This document shows positions 21,219 to 31,976 of a stretch of DNA of 64,000 nucleotides, in pieces (positions within the stretch are counted from its first letter, which is position 1; every line of letters begins with the position of its first letter). Source of the DNA: Toxotes chatareus (Eukaryota > Chordata > Actinopteri > Toxotidae); NCBI GenBank assembly GCA_016801885.1, contig CM028895.1:12858001-12922000 (forward strand). Reading direction: 5' to 3'. The notes beneath the pieces are model-generated. The model was not told the origin of the DNA, made no database searches, and saw only the letters and a list, made by a program, of their open reading frames with translations. The position numbers and the translations under genes are program-made.

Positions 21219-24200
21219 CTGAACTCAGGTAATAATAATAATAGTAACTGATTATTATTATTATTATTCATGGTGAAAGTAATATTGGAGATGTTTAAGT
21301 GTGGGAGGGCATATAATGGGAGGGTTTATTTGCTGAAGACAAACACTGAAAAACCTGTGAGATGAAACAAAAGACTTCCTCACGTGAAGCTGCTAAAACC
21401 ATCAGCCATCACCTCACAGGCCAAAAAGTGGAGGGAATATTAAACTTAGGCCATGACTGATGGAGGTCTGTGTGTCTGTAATATCAAGTGCCAGTCCACA
21501 AAATACCCAGGCTGATTGCCTTCAACTCTATTTTCCCAGAGTTGAAGGGCCCGTCGTGACTGTTTTCTCTGTTGACGTTCAACGACCTTCATCACTCTAC
21601 GACAACCAACCTTGACTGACTGAAGAGGAGGAGCTGAAGAACAGGAGGAGGAGGGTTAGGCAGGCGGAGAGAAGTTGCCAAACTCTTCCCGGTCGGTCTT
21701 TCTTACATGTCTGTGGTGCATCTGAATCCCTCACTCCAAAACCAAGTAAAAGAAAAATAATATCTTCTCTCGCTCTTTTTGAGGGAACGGAAAAGAACCA
21801 CTTTGTTAGCTTAACATTTGTAGCGTGTTTTTATTTTTTAATAGTGCTTTTTTTTTTCTTTAACTGTTTGTTTTACAGAAACAGAGACGATAGTGTGTCT
21901 GTCGTATATTGCAAAAGTAAAACTTTTAGGGATGCACTGATAACCAACTCTGTTGAGATACAAGGCAAAAACTGATGACTGTGTTCTGATTATTTCACCG
22001 GTACTTCAACACACCCAAAAAGTCAAAGCAAACAGACAGCTTTTATCTTTTTCAATACTTTTTGTCAGAACGTGAGGAATCTGACACTGAAGTTCTGTGC
22101 TTGGAATCTGTATCAGCAGTGAAAAAGTGATATTGGTGCATTCCTAAACAAACAAACAAACAAAAAAGAGTTATTCGTTAAATTACAGCTCCCTCCCTCA
22201 CTTCATTAAGCGGTCAGTCATTTCAAATTTTTTGCAGTAACAAGTAGGCCTCCAGGAAACCAGGGAGACACAACTTGCAACTTGTCTCACTCATTAAAAC
22301 AGATGACGGTAGAAACCAGCTGTGTCACATTATCACATTTTGTTACTAATAATAACAGAGAATAGGGAGCTGTAACTTAAAATACTGCAGTAAAAACCAA
22401 TCAACCAGGTTTTTTTTTTTTTTATTTTATTTTTTTTTTTATGAATCTGTAAGTATAGTTATAATTCATCCACATTCCTTGTGTGTTAACCAGCGGCTGA
22501 GTGAGTTCACTTTCAGTTCAGTTCATTTTTTATTCACGTCTAAGAAGAAGACATATTTTAACATTTACAGTTGGTGGGAGTGGAAGGAATCTTAATTGGG
22601 TCAGTGGGTCTTTACCGTATTTTAGAATTCATTTTTACTAAAAGGACTTGAATTTGAACTGAAAATGAACTGATTTTGAGGCTGGTGTATACAACTTTCT
22701 GTACAGTAAACTAAATGAAAGTCATTAGATGGGAGCAGTAATTAAGCTTTTAATTAGCTAAAGGCTCTCCCTGGGCCCGCCCACTGTACGACACTAACCA
22801 TTCCTACTGGGCCGCAGGGGAGCAAGGGAGCAGTAAACTGAAGGATTATTGGGAGATAGAGGCGGCGCTCTGCAGTGCCGACCATTGTGTACTTGGGAGT
22901 GAAAAAGAATTTGAACCTTGATCATTGATGCATGTTGGCCTTTTTTTTTTTTAATGGCAAGGGCAAGATGTTATTTTGCATTCTGCGGTGGGATTCTTAG
23001 GACAATGCTTAACACACATTCTGCAATTTAAATTATTCAACAAAAGTTTTGTGCTGCAACCAGCACAGGTACCAAAACGAGGACGTGCAGCTGGAACAAC
23101 TTGAAATCAGTTCTGTCCCAAATTCAGAATAATGCAACTTCTACCAGTTTGTTAACTCTGCGTCAGAGCCTGTTCGTCGTCATAGTTCAGCACTTACTTT
23201 CACTCCCAGCTTCTTTTCATACCAGCACAACCTACTAGATGTAATGAGATGTGGAATTAAATTCAGCATGTCTTCACACATTTTTATCTCGAAAGAGTAT
23301 CTTGAGCGAGTTTAGATAGAAGGCCTCTGTGTTGATTGGTTTGAGAGTGTGTAGATACCAGATTATCTCGGCTCATACAGTACGTCTAGATAAGATTATC
23401 TTTGACACGATGCTGGCTGCAGTGTTGTAACTGTTTCCCTGCAACCACATTGTCTTCCACGGGAACGTGATGTGTTTTGATTTCAAAATTACATTCAGTT
23501 GTATTCTACATTGTTCTGCCACACCGACACAATACTCTGAATCTCACCACACTACAAACAGACATGGAAACAGTTATAACAGTGAAATGCAGCTTAAAGG
23601 GAAGTGTAACAGAGGGTTTGAAGTGCTCTTGAAACCCCCTAAATGGAATCTCATGATGTTTTATTCATCGTCTGTGTCCTTTCACCCAAATGTTCAGCAG
23701 GAATCCTCAAAAACATGACTTTGTTTAAATATCGGTGGCATGAAATGGGTTAGAAGACGGAGCTTGGGTCTAATGTGTTTACTTGACACAGATTTTCAGT
23801 GTGAGCAGTGAAAAACAGTAACACATTCTGCAAAATCTGATTGATTGTAATCAAAGAAGTGCCACAGATTTATATTAAAAAAAAAAAAAACATTCCACCT
23901 GGAGTTGCCTAGGTTTGTCTTAACCCTCCTGTCTGACTGGACATAGTGGTATTTTACATTGGATTCAACAGAATAATGAATTTGTTTCTAATGAAATATT
24001 GACACACTTCTCGTTTGAAACAGTATGTACCTCTTAATTTGAAACAGTTTTAAAGCTTTCTACCTGGACTAAGGGACGTCCAGATGATGGAGTGGTAATG
24101 ACTGTCTAGGCTTTTTTTTTTTATTGGGAATCACTAGTCTGACCTCTACTCTGCAGTTAAATGACATTCCAGATGAGGGGGATGCTTTAACCTCTAACCC

Positions 24201-25125
24201 TCAAGAGACAAAGCAGCAGAAAAAGAAGAAAAAAAAAAAAAACAAAAACAAACAAACCGTGCAACACTAGGCAGCTTTGGAAGCTTTTCGCTGTTCCAAG
24301 AAAAAAGAAAAAAGCATTGATAAGATCACAACAACGGTATTTGTAGCTTTTGTCGTAATTCGTTGTCTTTTTATTTTTCCTGTGATACTGATCTAGTTGT
24401 TGAAAGGTGGGATTTGTCGAGCCCCCCTCTTCTTGAACATTTGTAACATTCCCACAGTGTTTTTTGACACTGACGGAGCACCATTACAAATCAAATTTTC
24501 TGCCACCCTTTCCTTTTTTGTACTTTTGGCCACAGTTTTCACCTCTTTTCGGACAGTCTTGGCTCTCTTCTGTATCCAGTCACAGGAGCTTTGGGGCTGC
24601 GAGGTCTGGTTTTCCAAAATGTTTGGGGCTCTTTCTCACTGTTTTCAGCGGGTTACCGTGGCAACTCCATAACGTCACTCACGGATAAGAAACAAATGAT
24701 TCAACGCCAGCTGATTTTAAAACTGTCAGGGATCTCAATATTATGGAGGGCATTCATCATTCATCTGATTCACACGATGTCCTGACTTTCTGTGTGGGCG
24801 CTGATGAAATAGATGTTTTATAATTGATGCCAATTTTATTCTTTACACAGGCTTTGTACTACAGTTTGGACAGATGAGACAGCATAAATCAATTAAAACT
24901 AGCATCACTTTGTATTTTAACCAAGTAAAAACTCACTTTCAACAAAACTTTACAAAGAAACGAGTTTTGGAAAACCAACCAGCTCCCTCGTGGCTCTTTC
25001 TTAGCCAACCAGTGATCACCAGTACGATTTTTCTATCTAGCAGCTTAATTGTCTTGTGTCTCCCCACACACAGCCACTCCTCCCCTGTGTAACACTGTTT
25101 AAATAAAGGATTGTTGTACTCTGAA
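21219..25125 (+). other. epb41l2: epb41l2 3'UTR, probably with one intron
   Basis: Ten bases after the stop codon is a strong donor, CTCAG|GTAATA (intron from 21,229), paired with the acceptor attttcccag ending at 21,539. The remaining roughly 3.6 kb is AT-rich without exons, with A and T runs near 22,410, 23,877 and 24,227. It leads to the AATAAA at 25,102. The short reading frames here (for example 23,467-23,718 and 24,393-24,672) show no coding features. Confidence 0.65.
25102..25107 (+). terminator. epb41l2 polyadenylation signal
   Basis: A canonical AATAAA, followed within 30 bases by a GT-rich stretch (tttggtcagttc). It is the first convincing signal of this type after the stop codon. 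Confidence 0.7.
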
Positions 25126-25567
25126 ATACGTTTGGTCAGTTCATTTCCTCATTCATTCACAGTTTAATAATGTGTGACGCAAATGTTCAGTATACCAAAA
25201 ATACTGCTTTTCACGTTTCTTAAATTTGTTATCCCAAGCTTAAACAAGCAGTTCTGAACACATCTGTAAAACATGCTTCATAAAGATTTCCACATACCAG
25301 TTGTCAGAAAACATTAGAGACAGCAGTTTAGCTCTTTTCCAGAGTGTTTCAAAAGGTACAACAGTGGGTTTTTTAACAGCTCATCTATGGCAGCTAATGA
25401 TTTTCTATACAAGCTTCGACTTTCATCCCCTTAAGGCAAGTTTAATTACAAGGTATGTCCCTCCTGTGTCCTTGATGGTGTTCACATTGGTCACATAGCT
25501 CTACAGTGACAGACTGAACTCGTATTAACTGCCAGAAACAATGGGGACAGAGACAGTTTCATCAGGT
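25126..25567. other. spacer between converging epb41l2 and smlr1 ends
   Basis: About 440 bp between two opposed polyadenylation signals. No gene or repeat was recognised. Confidence 0.6.
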
Positions 25568-25573
25568 TTTAAT
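25568..25573 (-). terminator. smlr1 polyadenylation signal (ATTAAA)
   Basis: The minus strand reads GGCATTAAAACC about 50 bases after the smlr1 stop codon. ATTAAA is the commonest variant signal. Confidence 0.5.
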
Positions 25574-25622
25574 GCCAGAATTTAACGTTGAAGAAGTCTG
25601 TGTCCGGTCAAGTGTGTGAATG

Positions 25623-25717
25623 CTACCCAACGCTCCTCCTCCTCCGGTGTGTACTTCTGTATATCTGCCTGTGGATGGCGCTTCTGTTCTGCGGAAACCC
25701 CGACAGCTCAGCCTCAG
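25623..25717 (-). CDS. smlr1: smlr1 exon 2 (cytoplasmic tail, stop)
   Basis: It completes an Ala codon, then EAELSGFPQNRSAIHRQIYR, then an Arg-rich end and TAG. The tail aligns with the KLIEVNEELSQ..SSLYQR region of the human protein. Confidence 0.68.
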
Positions 25718-28257
25718 CTGGGGATGAGAGAAGAAATACAGAGCAAGACTGAGAAAATAAAGCATGGGTCACAGGGTAAAAAGCACATGGTGAGAAGCTT
25801 AGACTTAGCAATATAAGGTGGTGTGTGCAAGGTGTGTTTTTCGTGTGTCATTCATCCTAGATTTGGGAACATAAACGTATTAACTGCCTGAAGTTACACA
25901 GGATGTTATTAAACATCGGCCTATTAAACATTTAGAAATGAATTTAAACTTTTCAAATAACTAAGAACGAACGGGAACGTGTGCGCATGCGCAATGGACT
26001 CCACTCGCCTTCCTGTCGCTGTCATGATGGTTACAGGTGTGTTGGCAGGTAATCAAATGTCTCGTGCTTAGCACCAGGCTAGCTCTTAATTCTAAACATC
26101 GTTGAATGTAATAATTATCTTATGGTTGTGATAAACAGTTTCTAGTTTATTGGGTTTTTTGTTTCTTTTTTTTTTTTTTTTACTTTTAGTGTTTGTAAAG
26201 GTCACTAATATGAGGTTGTTTACTCTTTGTTACTATAAACGATGGTGTTTTATTAGAAACTTGAAAGAAGGGTTTTTAATGTTTTACAAGCTGTGGAATT
26301 TCCCATCTGGTTTGGTGAAGCTTGGACGTCTCCTCACAAAGTCCACTGGGAAAAGTCACCAAGGACCTCCACATCACTGAGTGAGTTTATATTAAAATAT
26401 CATATTGTGTGTAGTGTACACATTATTTACCCACATTAAATGCAACTTTAGCATCTGTCTGCTAGTTATTTAATCAGTAGAGGACAGCTGCTGACAGAGA
26501 CATAAGTATTTCACATCAAGCAATGAGTCAGTAAAACACTAAACTCTTAAGTAGAAAATGTTTTTCTTTGGTTTGAGTACAACTGACAAAACGTAAACTG
26601 CAGGTGTGAGATTCCCTGTAACTGATTATAATTGGCCTCAGAGTAAACAGCAGATGATGCACACTGCACACACACTTTCTGACTCTCTTACCCTGCACAT
26701 TGAATCAAGCTCATGCATTTTTTACTAAAGACACAAATCTCTAAAAACAGGTCTGCAAAAAATTGTTTAATTTTTGCAAAATGCTAAATCATTTGCTACA
26801 ACAGCTGGGCTTGTAGTTCTTAGGAAAAGAGAGTGTTTGTTCGTGTTCAAGATGTCAGTTGATACACATTTTGTGCTCTGTTATTATTTACAACAGGAAG
26901 CTTGTATGTGTGGGATTTGATTAAAATATCTAGTGTCGTGATCATGGTAATGAGGGAACATGTTATCAAACAGCCCAGTGGTGTGGCTAGTTTTTTGGAC
27001 AACAAAGGCCTATTGTACAGAGGAATACGCTTTGTCAAGGCTTTGGATACGCACACAGCACTTTTTATTAGTGAGCTCTGTTCATTGTTTTGGTTTTTAA
27101 TGATATTTATTCACAATAAGAAAAATATTGAATATTGTCAGACTTGTCTGTTAAGTTTGGATTTAAATTGCCGATTAGTCTTGATGGTTACAAAATCATA
27201 GTCAACACGAACACACCCTTTGGGGTGTTGACACAACAGATGTCTGTGAACTGAAGTTTACAAGGCTGTATTTCATTTTTAATCACAAACTGGAACTAAG
27301 CTGCAGAAAGTCTACATAAAAGTAATCTCCACTTTCATATACTCAGTAAGAGTGGGTGCAGATGATGAAAGTGGACCCATGGTCTTTTCAGGATGTGTGT
27401 ATGACTGACTGTGTGTGTTTGTGTTTTGAAGCAAAGAGCAAAGGGGTCAGGGTCACCTATCAAAACAACACTTGTTACTAGAGCCCATGCACACGCAGAG
27501 ATGAAAGAAAAGCCATGTCCCCAGGTTTTTCAAACCTGCAGTAGCTCTCTCCAACACATTCACATATCAACACCTACATAGAAACCAGGCCACTATAACT
27601 AATACTCTCAGTGATCATTATCTTCAAAGTCAAATTTTGTTTTAGCCCAAAAATGTCATTTTGCTAAGGTTTTTTTTTTTCTTGTAGCCTATTTTGGATG
27701 TTTTTTATTATTTAGAACGTAGTGTTGTTTCGGTGCCCATAGACATTTTTCCTATCAGGGAATGACATGAGCTGTCAGTTATTGTTCAAAAGACAATGTG
27801 AGGATGAGACCTCTAGGAGACACAGTTGATAGTCTGTGTTTGCAGATACAATTGTGAACATTATGTTTTATTTTGCCATGTGTATGAAATGAGATCTAAA
27901 TTTTTATGTAGGAATCCTTAACAACACGGAGATGAGTGTATATATTTATAGTATGTGTGGCCCTGGAGAAAGACTCCTCCTCATAGAATCCACTTAGCTA
28001 CACGGCAGTGTTGTAAATATAACATAGCAAGTGGTCTGGACATGGGCTACACATGAAAAGTTAATAACATGCCTACCCTGTCTGAGTTTCCAGCTGAGGT
28101 AGATAATCAGTTGCAGCAGCAGCACACAGACAGACAGGAACAGCAGCAAGCCGAAGAGCCAGAGAGGAAGAAAACTGTCTGTGTCTCTGTCTGTCCGTGC
28201 GATGGCCTGTCGCAGGAGCAGAGCCACATCAGCCCAGGGGCCACTCAGCACCTCCAT
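25623..28257 (-). CDS. smlr1: small leucine-rich protein 1 (smlr1), two coding exons
   Basis: The exons are 28,257-28,077 (ATG, 60 codons plus one base) and 25,717-25,623 (ending TAG). The joint is phase 1: donor CAGG|GTAGGC, acceptor tctctcatccccag with a long pyrimidine tract. The product has 91 residues. It comprises a short N-terminus (MEVLSGPWADVALLLRQAIA), one Leu-rich membrane segment (about residues 30-54, LWLFGLLLFLSVCVLLLQL), and a basic tail (AEAELSGFPQNRSAIHRQIY). Human SMLR1 (about 107 residues) has the same plan, one Leu-rich segment then KL...EELS...SSLYQR, and lies next to EPB41L2 in the same orientation. A splice acceptor (ccatgcag) just before the ATG suggests a noncoding 5' exon. 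Its molecular function is unknown. Confidence 0.72.
25982..25993. promoter_or_regulatory. NRF1-like palindrome TGCGCATGCGCA
   Basis: A perfect 12-bp palindrome containing GCGCATGCGC, the consensus site for the NRF1 transcription factor, which usually marks promoters. It touches the ATG at 25,994. CpGs are rare around it, so it stands out from the intron. Confidence 0.55.
25994..26380 (+). CDS. possible two-exon small protein gene inside the smlr1 intron
   Basis: Exon 1 would be 25,994-26,048 (ATG; MDSTRLPVAVMMVTGVLA; donor GGCAG|GTAATC, phase 1). Exon 2 would be 26,190-26,380 (acceptor: T-run then tacttttag; enters phase 1; ends TGA). Together they give 81 residues with a hydrophobic N-terminus and a basic C-terminal half. 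A strong donor-like GTGAGT follows exon 2's stop codon immediately. No family was recognised. The T-run acceptor could be coincidental, and the transcript could be noncoding. Confidence 0.3.
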
Positions 28258-28264
28258 ACTGCTC
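28077..28264 (-). CDS. smlr1: smlr1 exon 1 (start codon and membrane segment)
   Basis: The exon probably begins after ccatgcag (28,264); its ATG is at 28,257-28,255. It encodes the N-terminus and the single Leu-rich membrane segment, ending LSWKLRQ. Confidence 0.68.
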
Positions 28265-30134
28265 CTGCATGGGAGAAGGCAATCAGTGAAGACAGGAAGT
28301 CAGGATTAATGTGATAATAGGATACCTGACACATGATCAGGTATTACAATGTTGATCTTTCCCAGTAAGCATTGATTTGGCGACTTTCAGGTCAAAGACA
28401 TCTGGGTTTCAAAGTTGAGAAATTGAAAAATTTGTGTCTAAGTCTAAATGTTGTTTTAACAGCATTGTATAAGAATATATTTTCAATTCGGAGCAGTTCC
28501 ATGTTACATGGTAAGATACAGAAAGCAATAGCAGAACATACCGTAACAAGAGGTTGCTAAGTAAAACCAAGGGCTTTTGAGAATAATCTTAAAATATTAA
28601 CAATAACAGGGAAAGGAGTCAGAGGGTGGTATACTGTACACGGCTATTATTCCTTTCAAAACCACTAAGTGATTAAAATTTCCAGGCTCATATAAACTTA
28701 ATTCAAAGTGAGACTGGGTAAATGCTCCTCTGGCTCATATTTCACTGCTGAGTGCAGTCTTGTTCACGTAGTTCTGAACTATGATAAATAACTTATGTGA
28801 TCTTCACGTGGGGATGGGAAGTAATTTAATTACAGTAGATTGGTTGTTACCTTTCAGGGGAATCTAATTGTGATGTAAAAAGGGTGAGACTCTGATACAA
28901 AATTCTGTAATTTAACAGGTATTGATACGCATGTTTTATTTATAAACTGCAGAAATTCCAACTCTCCAGAAACGCAGCAGTTTTGCCATGTTTGCATTCT
29001 GAATTGGCACATCCTGGATACTGCAGCCACTATTCAAATAACGCAGTGCTCCATGACACAACTAGTGTGTGTTGTATTTCCATGAAACATGTTTTGACAC
29101 TGATTTTGAACAAAGACGTATGTCACCATATCACCCAGGTATAATTCAAACAGTGTTTAAGCAACACAGGACTGTAGTTTTTAGGTGGTTCTTTCTTTGA
29201 TAAGTTAAAGTTATATGCTTCTTTTCCACATGTGAAACTGTAGGTTATTATCCCCCTAGCAGGTATTAAGATCACTCTGTAACTCCAGCAACAACCTGCT
29301 AGAAAAATGAGTCATTTTACACCTACAAAATCCTGTTGACTTGCTAAATTTCTCTATACAAGTCACCAAAGCTAAAGACAGAGAAAATACACTTGCAGAA
29401 AAGTTCGGCATCAATCTGTACCTACAAGAAGAGCAGCCTTGATGTGTCAACAATTACCAGATATACATGTAGATACTCTATAATATCTACTTACACTTTC
29501 CAGGTTCCCTTAAATGCAGATTTGAATGAGCGTACGTGGAGATGATTTATATTAAATATTCCTAGCGAGCTACTGCATAGTTGTCCCGACAGTTGTCCTT
29601 CCTGATGTTAAATTGTCTCCAGCAGCCGCCATTTAAGCAGATGGTGAAAGGTGATGCTTTGGCGACGGCAGTCACATAACTTATAGACTTGAAAGAAAGT
29701 TTTAGAATTCAGTCCGTGTGTCACATCACATTTCAGTGCAGAGAGTAGTGAAATAATCCAAAGAATAAGTCCTCAGAGAGGAAAGATTCAGTCCAGAAGT
29801 ACAAGTTGTGATTCTTCTAATGGTCTCTCTCTTTTCTTTTACGTCTGTCTTTCTTCTTCATCTGTCTCTTTGGGTTTCTTTTTCTCAGCGTGTCATTGGT
29901 TGAAGTACCACCTCTGTTGTTGTTGACGATGTGAACTTTGTTCTGTTCCAACAGTCGAACCTTGTGATTACTAAGAAGATTAGCTATACCGGCCTGGCCT
30001 GTGTGTGTGTGTCTGCATGTGTATATGTGTGGATGAGATACAGAGGTACAGGGTGTATGTGTGTGAGGGGTTACTACAGGTTTTAGTGTCCTCAAATCAT
30101 GAAAACAGGGAAAAAGTGATACTTGCTCGTCCTC

Positions 30135-30136
<2 letters not shown>

Positions 30137-30203
<67 letters not shown>
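30137..30203. repeat. (GT)n microsatellite, about 33 units
   Basis: Uninterrupted TG dinucleotides. A complementary (CA)n lies about 90 bp downstream. Confidence 0.97.
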
Positions 30204-30204
<1 letters not shown>

Positions 30205-30288
30205 GGGGTAATGTTTTGATTGTTGAACCTTAGACCCATGTGCTCACTGTGTCGTAAAACACACATTACTCCCTGACACACAACCGCA

Positions 30289-30292
<4 letters not shown>

Positions 30293-30319
<27 letters not shown>
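30293..30319. repeat. (CA)n microsatellite, about 13 units
   Basis: Uninterrupted CA units facing the (GT)n at 30,137-30,203. The two could pair in single-stranded DNA or RNA. Confidence 0.95.
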
Positions 30320-31925
30320 TCATTCTTTTTTTTGATTGGAAATATGTTTCTTATTTGTCTTATCTCCCTCCCTCTTTTCTTCTGTTGTCTGTTCTTTGTC
30401 TCTGCCCTTTGTCTGTTTATCAGCTGTTTAGACACAGAGACCTTTTTGATCAGTGGCCTTGCTGATTAAGTTAAAAAGGAACTGACAGCATTAATCTTGA
30501 CTATATTGTTAGAACAAAATGAGGAGTGACAGCACGGTTTAGTGTGAAAGCTTAAATCCTAACTGTATAGTGGCGCCCCCTGTTGGAAGGACACACAGCA
30601 TTCTTTTGGAGCTGAGTTTCTGGCCACCATTTGAATGTAAATCAGATACTCACTCTTGTTTTAGCTCTGTTTTTGGTCTTCACCCGCTCCTGAGGGAAAT
30701 ATCTGTCTCTTTATCAGCTCAGTGCTGTGTTCACCAGCTAGTTTCTATTTTTTCTGTCTGACATTTGGTGTTGTCCTGTTAGTACAGTGGGTTTTTTTGT
30801 TGAAAACAGCTGGCTGCTGTGGCCCAAAAAGATTATATGAGAACAGTTAAACTGAACCAAAACATTAAAGTTCAGGGCCACAAAACCAAAACAATGAGTT
30901 GAAAGACACTGAAAAGCCATGTAGAGCTGATAGAACACTTTTCATCTTTCTTTTGCACACAGTAGTTTCTTTGAATAATTATGTTGCATAAGGTATTATA
31001 CTGTATATAATGTATTAAAATGTATTCAGAACTTTGAGTTTTTCCTGCTGTTTTTGTTTACTGTCACTTTGATATCTCCAGGCTTTGCAGTCTCATCATT
31101 TCACATCAACTACATTTGGTATTTTTCCAGATCCATCAGAGAACTGGATTTACACGACTATTGACTGCATTTATAAAAGCAGTGATAGAGATATCTGAGA
31201 AAAAGGTATTTTTGGTGTGGATGTAGGTAGTTAAAAATAACAATTATAGTCTGAGAAGACAGATTTGTTTACTTTTCTTCAAAACCGTTGATGTTGATAT
31301 CAGACTGCAGCTACTGGTCAAACCAGATGTTTGATCTTAACAAGCTAATGAGCTAGCATTAAACCAAAGCAGGTCATGTTTGATGTTGGGCACCTTCACC
31401 ACAGGAACATCAGGAGGCTGCTGTTTTATATTTGCAACCCACACGTTTGTTCTTACCTGGCAGGTAGTAGGCAGTAGGAAGTGTCTCTGTCCTCTGTGTG
31501 GTTTGACACCTATTTACTCAGATCTCAGCATCAGTGCTTGTTTAGACACACCAGTCCTCCTCTCTCATGGGAGAAAAAACAGGCTCTAGGTTGTAAAACC
31601 ACAGATGTAATTTGGCTGAGGCTGGTGAGAAGTGCTGGCTAATTGAGTGATGCTGTCAACCGGATCAATAGAATTGATTAGCTTTGTTGTTTCCCCTGAT
31701 TGATCAGGAGATAATGGGCTTATTTTGGGAGATGAAGAGTGTGTGTGTGTTCTGGTGTCGTTGTGTGTTCATGTGCCTGTTTTCTGATTGACTGGGGCAC
31801 AGTGGAGCTAATTGTGGAGACTTCACATCCATACCCCTCTGTATGTGTGTGTGCGTGTGTGAGTGATATATTCTGTGTGTATCTGCTTTATGTTCAAAAA
31901 AATAATTAGCAAGGGATCAGTATTC

Positions 31926-31928
<3 letters not shown>

Positions 31929-31974
<46 letters not shown>
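31929..31974. repeat. (TG)n microsatellite, about 23 units
   Basis: Uninterrupted TG dinucleotides in the intergenic region. Confidence 0.96.

Positions 31975-31976
<2 letters not shown>

Larger units (their letters stand above)
25718..28076 (-). other. smlr1 intron
   Basis: 2.36 kb. It contains an NRF1-like palindrome and a possible tiny plus-strand gene (25,994-26,380), listed separately. The rest is AT-rich with no exon recognised. Confidence 0.55.

Noticed and set aside
29817..30323. 168-codon minus-strand frame ending in a basic KKDRRKRKERDH-like tail
   Set aside because: More than half of it is (CA)n repeat translation. The remaining 60 codons have no recognised homology, and the plus strand there is a pyrimidine tract that would give Lys/Arg-rich antisense by itself.
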